The translations under genes were made by a program, and so were the position numbers. Of a DNA stretch of 64,000 nt, positions 26,219 through 37,500 are shown in pieces. The notes below the pieces were generated by a model. It was not told the DNA's origin and ran no database searches. It saw nothing but the letters and a program-made list of their open reading frames with translations. The DNA comes from Flavobacterium sufflavum (GTDB lineage Bacteria; Bacteroidota; Bacteroidia; Flavobacteriales; Flavobacteriaceae), in contig NZ_SACJ01000002.1 in the NCBI RefSeq assembly GCF_004016525.1, positions 310,001 through 374,000 of the forward strand. The letters run 5' to 3'. Position 1 is the first letter of the stretch. Every line of letters starts with the position of its first letter.

Positions 26219-27472
26219 ATGGAAAATTTAGCATTAATCGATTCATTTTCAGAGTTTAAAGATGATAAACTTATTGATCGTGTAACGCTTATGGCAATTT
26301 TAGAAGATGTATTTAGAAATGCATTGAAGAAAAAATACGGTTCAGATGATAATTTCGACATCATTATCAATCCTGATAAAGGAGATATGGAGATTTGGAG
26401 AAGGAGAGTAATCGTTGCTGACGAAGATTTAGATTTCGAAAATGAAGAGATTACTTTGACTGAGGCTAGAAAAATTGAAGCAGATTTTGAAATTGGAGAA
26501 GAAGTTTCTGAAGAGGTAAAATTGATTGATTTAGGAAGAAGAGCTATTTTGGCTTTGCGTCAAAATTTGATTTCTAAAATACATGAACACGATAATACAA
26601 ATCTTTATAAGCAATTTAAAGATTTAATAGGCGATATTTACACCGCCGAAGTACACCATGTAAGACCAAGAGTTGTTATTCTTGTGGATGATGAAGGGAA
26701 TGAAATTGTTTTACCAAAAGAAAAACAAATTCCATCCGATTTCTTCCGTAAAGGGGATAATGTTCGTGGAATTATTGAAAGCGTTGAATTAAAAGGAAAC
26801 AAACCTCAAATTATTATGTCTAGAACTTCTGAGAAGTTTTTAGAGAAATTATTTGAACAGGAAATTCCAGAGGTTTTTGACGGTTTGATTATGATTAAGA
26901 AAGTAGTGAGAATTCCAGGTGAAAAAGCAAAAGTAGCTGTGGATTCTTATGATGATAGAATTGACCCGGTAGGGGCTTGTGTGGGGATGAAAGGTTCTCG
27001 TATTCACGGAATTGTACGTGAGTTAGGTAATGAAAACATCGATGTTATTAATTATACTAATAATGTTCAATTGTTCATTACAAGAGCATTGAGTCCGGCA
27101 AAGGTTTCTTCGATTAAAATCAATGAAGAAGCTAAAAGAGCTGAGGTGTTTTTGAAATTAGAAGAGGTTTCAAAAGCTATTGGTAGAGGAGGACACAACA
27201 TTAAACTAGCTGGTTTGTTAACTGGTTATGAGTTAGATGTTATCAGAGAAGGAGATGTTGAAGGTACTACCGCAGATGAGGATGATGTTGAATTAACAGA
27301 GTTTTCAGATGAAATCGAAGAGTGGATCATCGAAGAATTTGCAAAAATTGGATTAGATACAGCAAAAAGTATCTTGAAACATGATGTAGAAGATTTAGTA
27401 AGAAGAACAGATTTAGAAGAGGAAACAATTCTAGATGTAATGAAAATATTGAAAGAAGAGTTCGATAGTTAG
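26219..27472 (+). CDS. nusA: Transcription termination/antitermination factor NusA
   Basis: 417 residues: N-terminal RNA-polymerase-binding domain (1-125), S1 domain (about 130-200, GDIYTAEVHHVRPRVVIL), then two KH domains (DPVGACVGMKGSRIHGIVREL and EVSKAIGRGGHNIKLA). The C-terminal acidic repeats of E. coli NusA are absent; the protein instead ends with a short helical region after an acidic linker (VEGTTADEDDVELTE), as usual in this phylum. It affects pausing and may act on the hairpin in its own leader. Confidence 0.98.
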   Translation: MENLALIDSFSEFKDDKLIDRVTLMAILEDVFRNALKKKYGSDDNFDIIINPDKGDMEIWRRRVIVADEDLDFENEEITLTEARKIEADFEIGEEVSEEVKLIDLGRRAILALRQNLISKIHEHDNTNLYKQFKDLIGDIYTAEVHHVRPRVVILVDDEGNEIVLPKEKQIPSDFFRKGDNVRGIIESVELKGNKPQIIMSRTSEKFLEKLFEQEIPEVFDGLIMIKKVVRIPGEKAKVAVDSYDDRIDPVGACVGMKGSRIHGIVRELGNENIDVINYTNNVQLFITRALSPAKVSSIKINEEAKRAEVFLKLEEVSKAIGRGGHNIKLAGLLTGYELDVIREGDVEGTTADEDDVELTEFSDEIEEWIIEEFAKIGLDTAKSILKHDVEDLVRRTDLEEETILDVMKILKEEFDS

Positions 27473-27522
27473 TTCTATACTTCTAAACAACACAACGAAA
27501 TAGGTAATAATAAAAAGGTTAT

Positions 27523-30450
27523 ATGTCTGAAGAGAGAGTAATAAGAATAAACAAAGTTTTAAGGGAATTGAATATTTCTTTGGAAAGAGCTGTGGATTAT
27601 CTTAAGGATAAAGGGATTGCTATTGAGTCAAATCCGAACACAAAAATTTCTGATGATGTATACAATGTCTTGTGCGGTCAGTTTGCGGGTGACAGAGGGA
27701 AAAAAGAGGCTTCTAAAGAAGTAAGCGAAGAAAAAAGAAAAGAGAAAGAGGCTTTACGTATTGAGCGTGACAGAGAGGCAGAAGATAAACGTAAGCAAGA
27801 GGAAGAATTGCAAAGACAACAACAGGAAGTAATTAAGGCAAGAGCTGTAATTTCAGGACCTGTTCAAGTTGGAAAAATTGATTTAAATCCTGCAAAACCT
27901 GCTGCTGCTCCTGTAGCTGAAGAGAAAGTAGTTGCTCCTAAGCCTGAAGTTGCAGAAGACAAACCGCTTGCTAAAACTAGTGCTCCAGAGAAAATCGAAT
28001 CAGACAAAAAAGAAGAAAAACCTATTGTTGCTGAAGCTAGTAAGACTGTTGTTGAAAATATAGCACCTAAAAAAGAAGTTAAAAAAGAGGAAGAGCCTGT
28101 TGCTGCTCCTCAGGCTAAGGAAGATGTTAAGGTAGTTAAAGAGGTTGCAAAAACAGATGAAGCTCCGGCTGAAGAAGCAATTGCTACCCAATACCAAAAA
28201 CTTTCCGGAGCTAAATTAACAGGTCAGACGATTGATTTATCTCAATTCAACAAGCCTAAAAAGAAAAAAGAAGATCCTAAAATTACTCCTAATAAACCAG
28301 GTGCGCCTGGAGCTGCGGGAGCTAATGCAAATAAAAACAAGCGTAAGAGAATTGCTCCTAAGCCTGGAACGGCCGGTTCTCCTAATACACCAACTACACC
28401 TAGAGCGCCTGGTGCTCCAAATCCTAACAAGATAACACCTAATACAGCTGGTGGTGGATTTAATGCCAACAGAGGAGACAGAGGTGCCAGACCAGGATTT
28501 GTAAAAGGAAATCGTCCTGCTATTGTGGCTAAAGTTGAGCCTACAGAAGAGGAAGTAAAAAATCAAATTAGAGAGACTTTAGAAAAACTTCAAGGTAAAA
28601 AAGGAGGAAAATCTAAGGCTGCTAAATACAGAAGAGATAAAAGAGATACGCACCGTCAAAAATCAGACGATGAACAAAGAGCTTTAGATGAAGAAAGTAA
28701 AATTCTTAAAGTAACCGAGTTCGTAACTGTAGGTGAAATTGCTATCATGATGGATGTGCCAATTACGAAGGTAATTGGAACTTGTATGTCTCTTGGAATC
28801 ATGGTTACCATGAACCAACGTTTAGATGCTGAAACATTAACTATTGTGGCAGACGAGTTTGGTTATGATGTTGAGTTTATAACTGTAGATATCGAAGAAG
28901 CTATCGAAGTTGTAGAAGACAAAGAAGAAGACTTAGTAACCAGAGCGCCTATTGTTACGGTAATGGGTCACGTCGATCACGGTAAGACCTCTTTACTGGA
29001 TTATATCCGTAAAGAAAATGTTATTGCTGGTGAGTCTGGAGGAATTACACAGCACATTGGAGCTTATGGAGTAACTTTAGACAATGGTCAAAAAATTGCT
29101 TTCTTAGATACACCGGGTCACGAGGCGTTTACCGCGATGCGTGCACGTGGTGCTCAGGTTACCGATATTGCAATTATTGTAATTGCTGCCGATGACGATA
29201 TCATGCCACAAACCAAAGAGGCTATCAGTCATGCTCAGGCAGCTGGTGTGCCAATTATATTTGCCATCAATAAAGTAGATAAGCCAAATGCTAATCCTGA
29301 AAAAATTAAAGAGCGTTTAGCAGGTATGAATTTATTAGTAGAAGACTGGGGTGGAAAAATCCAATCTCACGATATCTCTGCTAAAAAAGGAACAGGTGTT
29401 AAAGAACTTTTAGAAAAAGTATTATTGGAAGCTGAAATTTTAGATTTGAAATCAAATCCTAACAAATCAGCTCAAGGAACAGTAGTCGAAGCTTATTTAG
29501 ATAAAGGAAAAGGTTATGTTTCTACCATATTAGTACAACATGGTACTTTGAAAATTGGAGATTACCTATTAGCAGGTAAGCACCATGGAAAAGTAAAAGC
29601 GATGCATGATGAACGTGGTAATATTGTTACAATTGCAGGACCTTCAACGCCAGTATCTATTTTAGGTCTGGATGGTGCGGCAACTGCGGGTGATAAATTC
29701 AATGTGTTTGAAGACGAAAAAGAAGCAAAACAAATTGCTGCCAAACGTTCTCAATTAATGCGTGAGCAATCAGTACGTACACAACGTCACATTACATTAG
29801 ACGAAATTGGTCGTCGTATTGCATTAGGTCAGTTTAAAGAATTGAACGTAATCCTTAAAGGAGACGTGGATGGTTCGGTTGAGGCCTTATCTGATTCGTT
29901 CTCTAAATTGTCTACTGAAGAAATTCAAATCAATATTATCCATAAAGGTGTTGGAGCAATTACTGAAACTGACGTTATGTTGGCTTCTGCTTCTGATGCC
30001 ATCATTATCGGATTTAACGTTCGTCCTGCAGGAAACGCAAGACAGTTAGCTGATAAAGAAGAAATTGATATCCGTTACTACTCAATTATCTATGCGGCTA
30101 TTGACGACTTGAAAGACGCGATGGAAGGAATGCTTGCTCCTGAAATGAAAGAGGAAGTATTAGGAACTGCTGAAATTAGAGAGTTGTTTAAAATTTCTAA
30201 AGTGGGTACTATTGCCGGATGTATGGTTATGGATGGTAAAATTACCCGTCAGGCGAAAATCAGAATCGTTAGAGATGGTGTAGTAGTTCATGAAGGTGAA
30301 TTAATTGCCTTGAAACGTTTCAAAGACGACGTGAAAGAAGTTACTAAAGGTTACGATTGTGGTATTCAGGTTAAAGGTTACAATGACATTGAAGAAAGAG
30401 ATGTTATTGAAGCTTACCATGAAGTAGCAATCAAGAAAAAATTGAAATAG
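27523..30450 (+). CDS. infB: Translation initiation factor IF-2
   Basis: 975 residues. A short N-terminal IF2_N domain is followed by a long low-complexity linker (about 60-370) rich in Lys, Glu, Ala and Pro with [22 protein letters not shown] stretches. A second IF2_N domain leads to the GTPase: G1 GHVDHGKT at about 481-488, G3 DTPGHEAF, G4 NKVDK. Domains II-IV end in [18 protein letters not shown]. It delivers initiator tRNA to the ribosome. Last gene of the operon; a strong terminator follows. Confidence 0.98.
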   Translation: MSEERVIRINKVLRELNISLERAVDYLKDKGIAIESNPNTKISDDVYNVLCGQFAGDRGKKEASKEVSEEKRKEKEALRIERDREAEDKRKQEEELQRQQQEVIKARAVISGPVQVGKIDLNPAKPAAAPVAEEKVVAPKPEVAEDKPLAKTSAPEKIESDKKEEKPIVAEASKTVVENIAPKKEVKKEEEPVAAPQAKEDVKVVKEVAKTDEAPAEEAIATQYQKLSGAKLTGQTIDLSQFNKPKKKKEDPKITPNKPGAPGAAGANANKNKRKRIAPKPGTAGSPNTPTTPRAPGAPNPNKITPNTAGGGFNANRGDRGARPGFVKGNRPAIVAKVEPTEEEVKNQIRETLEKLQGKKGGKSKAAKYRRDKRDTHRQKSDDEQRALDEESKILKVTEFVTVGEIAIMMDVPITKVIGTCMSLGIMVTMNQRLDAETLTIVADEFGYDVEFITVDIEEAIEVVEDKEEDLVTRAPIVTVMGHVDHGKTSLLDYIRKENVIAGESGGITQHIGAYGVTLDNGQKIAFLDTPGHEAFTAMRARGAQVTDIAIIVIAADDDIMPQTKEAISHAQAAGVPIIFAINKVDKPNANPEKIKERLAGMNLLVEDWGGKIQSHDISAKKGTGVKELLEKVLLEAEILDLKSNPNKSAQGTVVEAYLDKGKGYVSTILVQHGTLKIGDYLLAGKHHGKVKAMHDERGNIVTIAGPSTPVSILGLDGAATAGDKFNVFEDEKEAKQIAAKRSQLMREQSVRTQRHITLDEIGRRIALGQFKELNVILKGDVDGSVEALSDSFSKLSTEEIQINIIHKGVGAITETDVMLASASDAIIIGFNVRPAGNARQLADKEEIDIRYYSIIYAAIDDLKDAMEGMLAPEMKEEVLGTAEIRELFKISKVGTIAGCMVMDGKITRQAKIRIVRDGVVVHEGELIALKRFKDDVKEVTKGYDCGIQVKGYNDIEERDVIEAYHEVAIKKKLK

Positions 30451-30472
30451 TATTTCAAATATATTTTTATAA

Positions 30473-30501
30473 GAAAATCCCGAGCAATCGGGATTTTTTT
30501 T
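30473..30501 (+). terminator. Intrinsic terminator of the infB operon
   Basis: AAAATCCCGA pairs with TCGGGATTTT across GCAA, followed by eight T. Confidence 0.93.
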
Positions 30502-30590
30502 GTTTTAACCCATTTAGTTTAATTTGAAAAAACAAAAGCTTGTGTTTTTTGTGTAGTATTTTTCGTTACTTAGTGGTAAATATCTAAACT

Positions 30591-32360
30591 ATGTCAAAAT
30601 TCCCTTCACTTCAAAATGTTTTTGATGCAACCAAAGCGACAGTTATACGATTTCCGTTAGAAATTATAGCGGCTTTATGCGGAACTATTTTTGCAATTCG
30701 GTCTATCGATTTGGAATACCAAGATCCTACGAGGCAGTTTTTGTTAAAAGCAATAATGAGCAGTTCGCTCTGTTTGGTTTTGTTTCTTTCCGTAAGCTTG
30801 TACTTTATAAGTAAATCCAAAAATTATCTCTATCGTTATTTGATTAGTTTGTTGCTGGGAGTATTAGCGGTTTTATTTGTTTTTAATTTTCATGAATCAC
30901 TTTCACAAGTTGATATTATTCAGTTTGTGGTTCTTGATATTGCTTTGCATTTGTTAGTTTCATTTGCCGGATTTATACCAATTCAATATAATCAGGAAGA
31001 GTTTTGGGAATTTAACAAGCGTTTGTTCTTGAGGATCTTGACCGCCGGTTTATATAGTGTAGTGCTATATCTGGGATTAACTTTAGCATTGGTAGCAATT
31101 AAAGAATTGTTTAATGTTGATTTTGATAATAAAATTTATGGTTATCTGTTTTTTACTATCGCGGGTATTTTCAACACCATGTTTTTTTTGAACGGTGTTC
31201 CTTCAATTGGTAAAAATCAGCAGCCTCTTCAATTGAAATATCCTAATGGACTTAAAAATTTCACCCAATATGTTTTGTTGCCTTTGATTAGTATTTATTT
31301 GCTTATTTTATTAGGCTATGAAGCAAAGATTATAGTTTTATTTTCATTACCTATTGGTTGGGTTTCTTATCTGGTTTTGGTTTTTGCAATAGTTGGGATA
31401 TTATCCTTTTTATTGATTCATCCAATAGCAAACATTCAAGGAAATTTATGGATGCGAAGTTTTAATCGTTGGTTTTATTTTTTATTGGTTCCATTATTAG
31501 GCTTGTTGTTTTGGGCTATTTTATACCGCATACAATTGTATGGGTTTACGCATGAACGATATTATGTATTATTGCTCTCTATTTGGTTGACTATTGTTAT
31601 CGCTTATTTTTTAATTCAAAAACAACCCAAAATAAAATTTATTCCTATTAGTATGTGTGTTGCAGGATTGTTGTCAATTGTTGGACCACAAAGTGCTGAT
31701 AGTATTTCGAAAAATAGTCAACTTGATAGATTTGAATCCTATTTGCAAATAATTAAAAAACAAAAATTGAGTTTCAAACAAGAGCAGGACTTAAGTAGTA
31801 TTATAGATTTTTTAGATGATAATTACGGGGTAGAAATATTTCTCGTTTCTGATGCAAAAGGTAAACTTTCTTCCTTGCTTAAAAAAGATAAAAATCCAAG
31901 TCCGTTCAAAATTATGGAATCGTTGGGACTTGTGTATCATGATAAATATGAAAGAGAAAACAATGTTAATTCAGCATTTTATTATAATTTTTCAGATAAT
32001 CAATATGTAGAAAGTATACAAGGCTATGATGTGATTATAGCGCTTTCAAATTATTCAGATTTAAATTGTGAAAAGTGTCTAGAAATTGGTAAGGTTCTTT
32101 ATTCTGTAAAATCAAATAAGAAAAGTTATGGTATCGATTTGCAAATTAATAATGATACTATTCCTTTGAGGATTTTTGATTTTATAAATAAAAATGCAGA
32201 TTTTGACAGCAATCTAATTCATGATAAAAAAATAATTCAATTAGTTGAATATTCAAAGTATCATCTTTTAATAACTTATTTGAATGTTAATGGTGTTAAA
32301 AGAGGAAGACAAAAAGTTGTGGAGAATTTTGATTTAAAAATAATGGTGAAAATTAAATAG
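30591..32360 (+). CDS. DUF4153 integral membrane protein
   Basis: 589 residues. The first about 360 residues hold roughly ten hydrophobic segments (for example 50-70, 85-103, 112-130, 150-172, 187-205, 225-245, 250-275, 295-315, 325-345). The family-typical block VLYLGLTLALVAIKELFNV lies near 160-180. The C-terminal 230 residues are soluble, begin near DSISKNSQLDRFESYLQIIKK and contain KGKLSSLLKKDK; they probably face the periplasm. DUF4153 proteins are widespread in Bacteroidota and have no assigned activity. Single gene, closed by a bidirectional terminator. Confidence 0.8.
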   Translation: MSKFPSLQNVFDATKATVIRFPLEIIAALCGTIFAIRSIDLEYQDPTRQFLLKAIMSSSLCLVLFLSVSLYFISKSKNYLYRYLISLLLGVLAVLFVFNFHESLSQVDIIQFVVLDIALHLLVSFAGFIPIQYNQEEFWEFNKRLFLRILTAGLYSVVLYLGLTLALVAIKELFNVDFDNKIYGYLFFTIAGIFNTMFFLNGVPSIGKNQQPLQLKYPNGLKNFTQYVLLPLISIYLLILLGYEAKIIVLFSLPIGWVSYLVLVFAIVGILSFLLIHPIANIQGNLWMRSFNRWFYFLLVPLLGLLFWAILYRIQLYGFTHERYYVLLLSIWLTIVIAYFLIQKQPKIKFIPISMCVAGLLSIVGPQSADSISKNSQLDRFESYLQIIKKQKLSFKQEQDLSSIIDFLDDNYGVEIFLVSDAKGKLSSLLKKDKNPSPFKIMESLGLVYHDKYERENNVNSAFYYNFSDNQYVESIQGYDVIIALSNYSDLNCEKCLEIGKVLYSVKSNKKSYGIDLQINNDTIPLRIFDFINKNADFDSNLIHDKKIIQLVEYSKYHLLITYLNVNGVKRGRQKVVENFDLKIMVKIK

Positions 32361-32489
32361 CTTGATTTTTTTAAATTATTATCTCTCTATTTGTATTTAT
32401 TAAATGCAATTTTTGCTTGATTTTTAATTTTGTACCATAACGTTATAAGTTGACTTTTAATGTGATTTTAGGTTAATTATAATGTAAAT

Positions 32490-32535
32490 AAAAAGAGACG
32501 AATCAAGTGGTTTTCTACTTGATTCGTCTCTTTTA
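32490..32535. terminator. Bidirectional intrinsic terminator
   Basis: AAAAGAGACGAATCAAG pairs with CTTGATTCGTCTCTTTT around a 10-nt loop, with A/T runs on both sides, between convergent genes ending at 32360 and 32560. Confidence 0.93.
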
Positions 32536-32559
32536 TTTGTAGCAAAAAGTGTTAAATTT

Positions 32560-32949
32560 TTATTTTTTAGGTTTTATTAAAAACGCATTAGCATATACTT
32601 TTTTAATTTCTACTAAATTTCGTTCGGCTTCAATTCGGGTTTTAAAATTACCCATCCAAACTTTGTAATTAGGAGTGTTGAATACGATGGTTCCGTCTAA
32701 ATCGGCAAAATTTTGTTTGCAGTCGCTTAAGGTCTTTTTTGCCTTTTCACTCACGCCACTAAAGACCTGAATTTTATATCTCTCATTTACAGCTATTGAG
32801 CTGTTGATCTTTCTTTTTTCGTTTAGTAATTGTTCAAACTTAGGATTTTGCTGAATGTTAATTTTTGTTTCCTGGGCTGATAATTTTAGGCTTAAAATAC
32901 TTAGATAGGCAATGTAAAAAATGCTGTTTTGAATAGTTAAAATTCTCAT
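32560..32949 (-). CDS. Exported SPOR-domain protein
   Basis: 129 residues. A signal peptide (about 1-25, ending LKLSAQ) is followed by a linker and a C-terminal SPOR domain (about 55-128): YKIQVFSGVSEKAKKTLSDC, YKVWMGNFKTRIEAERNLVEI and AFLIKPKK. SPOR domains bind peptidoglycan stripped of stem peptides at the division site. It contains only this domain, so it is likely a small periplasmic cell-wall-binding protein. Single gene. Confidence 0.88.
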   Translation of the reverse strand: MRILTIQNSIFYIAYLSILSLKLSAQETKINIQQNPKFEQLLNEKRKINSSIAVNERYKIQVFSGVSEKAKKTLSDCKQNFADLDGTIVFNTPNYKVWMGNFKTRIEAERNLVEIKKVYANAFLIKPKK

Positions 32950-33051
32950 AACGTGAAGATTTTTAAGTAAAATTACTAATTATATACTTAATGTGAAATA
33001 AAAAGATTATTTAGAATTAATATAAATTGTTGTTTGGGTTGTTTTAAGGTT

Positions 33052-33080
33052 TTGAGAATAGTTCTTAAGTCGTATTTTTG
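33052..33080 (+). promoter_or_regulatory. Promoter of the act-cox operon
   Basis: TTG at 33052-33054 and TATTTTTG at 33073-33080 with an 18-nt spacer. The start would be near 33086, about 80 nt before actA. Confidence 0.65.
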
Positions 33081-33166
33081 TGGCTGTTTAAAATAAAGGG
33101 ACGTTTTTATATGAAATTGTTGTATAAAAAATTGTGCCAATTTTTAGTAGATAATCATTATACTTT

Positions 33167-34498
33167 ATGAAAAAGGTGGGTAACCATAATTCGAACTCAA
33201 GGAAAATGTTTTTAGGTTTAGCAATGATGCTAACTTTTTCCTTCTCTTCATTTGCGCAAGATGCTGCTCCTGCAGCTGCAACCGAGGCTGCTCCTGCAGC
33301 TGCTACAGCTGGTGGTGATCCAGTAAAAGGTAAGGCGCTTTTTAATTCTAATTGTGCTGCGTGTCATAAGCTTGATGCTAAGTCAACAGGTCCTGCGCTT
33401 AGAGGGGTTGCTGAAAAACATGACATGGCTTGGATCTATAAATGGGTTCATAATAGCTCTGAAGTAATTAAATCAGGAGATGCTGCTGCTGTTAAATTAT
33501 TTGAAGAAAATAATAAGTCGGTAATGACTCCTTTTCCTCAGTTATCTGAGGCTGATATTGATAATATTATAGCTTATACTTCTGAGCCTAAGGCAGAGCC
33601 TGCGGCTGCGGCCGGTGGAGCTGCTACTCCTCCTGGAGCGAATGTCGAAGGGACGGGTTCTAATAATAATGTAATTTTAGGAGTTCTTGCTTTAGTTTTG
33701 GTGGTTTTAGTTGTGATGTTGTTTATGGTAAACAATGTCTTAAGAAAAGTTGCTAAAGCAAATGGTATTGAAGTTGCTCCTAAAGCTGAGTGTACTCCAA
33801 TCTGGAAAGCTTTTGTTAAAAATCAATTTTTAGTATTGGTTTCTTCTATCTTCTTATTATTGGCTAGTGGATATTTTGTTTACGGTTTTTTAATGCAGGT
33901 AGGTGTTGATCAGGATTACCAACCGATTCAGCCAATCCATTATTCTCATAAAATTCACGCTGGTGATAATGAGATTAACTGTAAGTACTGTCACTCTGCT
34001 GCCAGAGTAAGTAAAAATGCAGGTATTCCTTCTTTGAATGTTTGTATGAACTGTCATAAAAATATTTCTGAAGTTGCTGAGACTACTGCTACTGCTGAGT
34101 ACAGCAAAGCATTCTACGATGCTCAAATTCAAAAATTATACGATGCTGTTGGTTGGGATAAAACCACTCAGTCTTACACTGGAAAACAACAGCCTGTTAA
34201 ATGGGTTCGTATCCATAATCTACCTGATTTTGTTTATTTCAACCACTCTCAACACGTAACTGTTGCAGGTATTGAATGCCAAACTTGTCACGGTCCTGTT
34301 GAAACTTACGAAATTCAAAAACAATTTGCTCCGTTAACTATGGGTTGGTGTGTGAACTGTCACAGAAAAACTGAAGTTAAAATGGAAGGGAATGGGTATT
34401 ATACTAAGATACACGAAGAACTTTCTAAGAAATACGGTGTGGACAAATTGACTGAAGCACAAATGGGAGGTTTAGAATGTGGAAAATGCCACTATTAA
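33167..34498 (+). CDS. actA: Alternative complex III subunit ActA, multiheme cytochrome c
   Basis: 443 residues and six CXXCH haem sites. After a signal region (about 14-30, FLGLAMMLTFSFSSFAQ) comes a monohaem cytochrome c domain (CAACH, near 64), then an Ala/Pro/Gly linker, a membrane segment (about 165-187), a second one (about 222-242), and a multihaem domain with CKYCH, CMNCH, CQTCH, CVNCH and CGKCH. ACIII oxidises menaquinol and passes electrons to cytochrome c or oxidase. The N-terminal monohaem domain fused to the five-haem part is what I see directly. First gene of actABCDEF-coxBA, 32 nt before actB. Confidence 0.93.
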   Translation: MKKVGNHNSNSRKMFLGLAMMLTFSFSSFAQDAAPAAATEAAPAAATAGGDPVKGKALFNSNCAACHKLDAKSTGPALRGVAEKHDMAWIYKWVHNSSEVIKSGDAAAVKLFEENNKSVMTPFPQLSEADIDNIIAYTSEPKAEPAAAAGGAATPPGANVEGTGSNNNVILGVLALVLVVLVVMLFMVNNVLRKVAKANGIEVAPKAECTPIWKAFVKNQFLVLVSSIFLLLASGYFVYGFLMQVGVDQDYQPIQPIHYSHKIHAGDNEINCKYCHSAARVSKNAGIPSLNVCMNCHKNISEVAETTATAEYSKAFYDAQIQKLYDAVGWDKTTQSYTGKQQPVKWVRIHNLPDFVYFNHSQHVTVAGIECQTCHGPVETYEIQKQFAPLTMGWCVNCHRKTEVKMEGNGYYTKIHEELSKKYGVDKLTEAQMGGLECGKCHY

Positions 34499-34530
34499 TC
34501 AAATTATTAAGATTTTAATATATATATACA

Positions 34531-37500
34531 ATGTCATCAAACAAAAAATACTGGAAAAGTGTTGAGGAACTAGAAAATGGTTCTATTGTTGAGGCGCTTA
34601 GAAATAACGAGTTTGTTGAAGAGATTCCTGCGGATGAATTTTTAGGAAATGCTGATGCGATGTCATCTTCTTCAACTTCAAGACGTGATTTTCTAAAGTA
34701 CGTTGGGTTTAGTACTGCAGCAGCTACACTTGCAGCATGCGAAGGACCTGTGAACAAGTCGATTCCTTATGTATTACAACCAGAGCAAATCATTCCTGGA
34801 GTAGCAGATTATTATGCAACTTCTGTTTTTGATGGTTTTGATTTTGCAAATCTACTTGTTAAAACACGTGAAGGGCGTCCTATTAAAATAGATAATAATA
34901 CTATTTCGGGAGCTAAATTTGCTGCAAATGCTAGAATTCATGCCTCAATATTGTCATTGTATGATAATATGCGTTTGAAAGAATCTAAAGTTGAAGGTAA
35001 GAATTCAGATTGGTCTGTAGTGAATTCGAAAATTAAATCAAGCATTGCCGATGCGAAAGCTAAAGGTGGTCAGGTGGTTTTCTTAACGAATACTCTAGCG
35101 AGTCCTTCAACTGAAAAATTAATCGCTGATTTTATTGGAGCTAATCCAAATGCAAAACACGTAATTTATGATGCTGTTTCTTCTTCTGAAGCTTTAGATG
35201 CTTTTGAAGCTGTTTATGGAGAAAGAGCTTTAGTAGATTATGATTTTGCAAAAGCATCTCTTATTGTTTCTGTAGGAGCTGATTTCCTTGGAGATTGGCA
35301 AGGTGGAGGATATGATGCAGGATATGCACAGGGAAGAATTCCGAAAAACGGAAAAATGTCCCGTCATTTCCAATTAGAAGCTAATATGACTTTGTCTGGT
35401 GCTGCTGCTGATAAGCGTTTACCGATGTCGGTTGCTAATCAAAAACAAGCATTAGTACATATATATAATGTAGTAACAGGTTCTGCTGTTGCTGTAAACT
35501 TAGCACCTGAATTTAAGGCAGAAGTTACTAAAGCGGCTCAACAATTGAAAGCTGCTGGTTCTAAAGGACTTTTGGTTTCAGGTATCCAAGATAAAAACGC
35601 ACAATTATTAGTATTGGCAATCAACCAGGTTTTGGCTAGTGAAGCTTTTACTACTGTAGGTGTTAGAGAAATAAGAAAAGGTTCTGATGCAAAAGTGACT
35701 CAGTTAATCAATGACATGAAAGCTGGTAGCGTTCATACTTTGATTATGAGTGGAGTGAATCCGGCGTATACTTTGGCTGATTCATCTTCTTTTGTTGAAG
35801 GTCTTAAAAAAGTAAAAACTTCTGTTGCTTTATCTTTGAAAGAAGATGAAACTGCTTCAATTGCAACTATTGCTGCTCCGGTACCTCACTACTTAGAGGC
35901 TTGGGGAGATTTAGTTTTAACTAAAGGAACTTATAGTTTAACGCAGCCAACTATCCGTCCATTATTCAAAACAAAACAATTTCAAGATGTTTTGATGTCT
36001 ATTAATGGTCTTACCGGAACTTACTATGATTATTTAAAAGCATTTTCTTCATCATTTATTGCGGGTTCAACTTGGAATAAAGTTTTACACGATGGGGTAT
36101 TTGTTGGAGCTCCTGCTGCTTTATCTGGAGGTGCTGCTGATTATACTGCTGCTGCAACTGCATTGGCTAAATCAAAAGCTGCTAACGGATTAGAATTAGT
36201 ATTGTATACTAAAACTGGTATGGGAGACGGTCAACAAGCTAATAACCCATGGTTACAAGAGTTCCCGGATCCAATTACAAGAGTATCTTGGGATAACTAT
36301 GTAACAGTTGCTAATGCTGATGCTAAAACATTAGGATTATCTAATGAGATTGTTGCTAATGGTGGTTTGAATGGTAGTTATGCTACTATTACAACTGCTG
36401 ACGGAGTTAAATTAGAAAATGTACCGGTTATTGTTCAGCCAGGACAAGCAGTTGGTACTGTTGGTTTAGCTTTAGGTTATGGTCGTAAAGCGGCTTTAAA
36501 AGAAGAAATGCAGGTAGGTTTAAATGCTTACGCTTTATATAAAGGTTTTAATGATGTGCAATCAGTTGAATTAGTTAAAGCTGATGGAGAACATGAGTTT
36601 GCTTGTGTTCAAGGTCAAAAAACCTTAATGGGTAGAGGAGATATCATTAAAGAAACTTCTTTAGAAATCTTCAATACTAAGGATTCTGCAATTTGGAACG
36701 AAACTCCAAAAGTATCTTTAAATCATAAAGAAGTTGAAGCAACTACTGTAGATTTATGGGAATCTTTTGATCGTTCAGTAGGACACCACTTTAATCTTTC
36801 TATCGATTTAAATGCTTGTACAGGTTGTGGAGCTTGTGTGATTGCTTGTCATGCAGAAAACAATGTACCTGTTGTAGGTAAATCTGAGGTAAGAAGAAGT
36901 CGTGATATGCACTGGTTGCGTATTGACAGATATTATTCTTCTGAAGAAACTTTCGAAGGAGATAATGAAAGAAAAGAAGGTATTGCAGGATTGTCTAGCT
37001 CACTTTCTACATTTAATGAAATGGAGAAAGCATCAGATAACCCACAAGTTGCTTTCCAACCAGTAATGTGTCAACACTGTAATCACGCACCTTGTGAAAC
37101 AGTTTGTCCTGTTGCTGCTACATCTCACGGTCGTCAAGGTCAAAACCACATGGCTTATAACAGATGTGTTGGTACTCGTTACTGTGCTAATAACTGTCCT
37201 TATAAAGTACGTCGTTTCAACTGGTTCTTATACAACAAAAACAGCGAATTCGATTACCACATGAATGATGATTTAGGTCGTATGGTATTAAACCCAGACG
37301 TAAACGTTCGTTCTCGTGGGGTTATGGAAAAATGTTCTATGTGTATCCAAATGACTCAAGCTACAATTTTGAATGCTAAGAGAGAAGGAAGAGAAGTGGT
37401 TGACGGTGAATTCCAAACAGCTTGTTCTGCAGCTTGTTCTTCTGGAGCAATGATTTTTGGTGATGTTAATGATAAAGCAAGTAAGGTAGCTAAATTAGCT

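Noticed and set aside
28237..28566. Minus-strand Gly/Leu/Ser-rich frames within infB
   Set aside because: Mirror of the low-complexity IF-2 linker.
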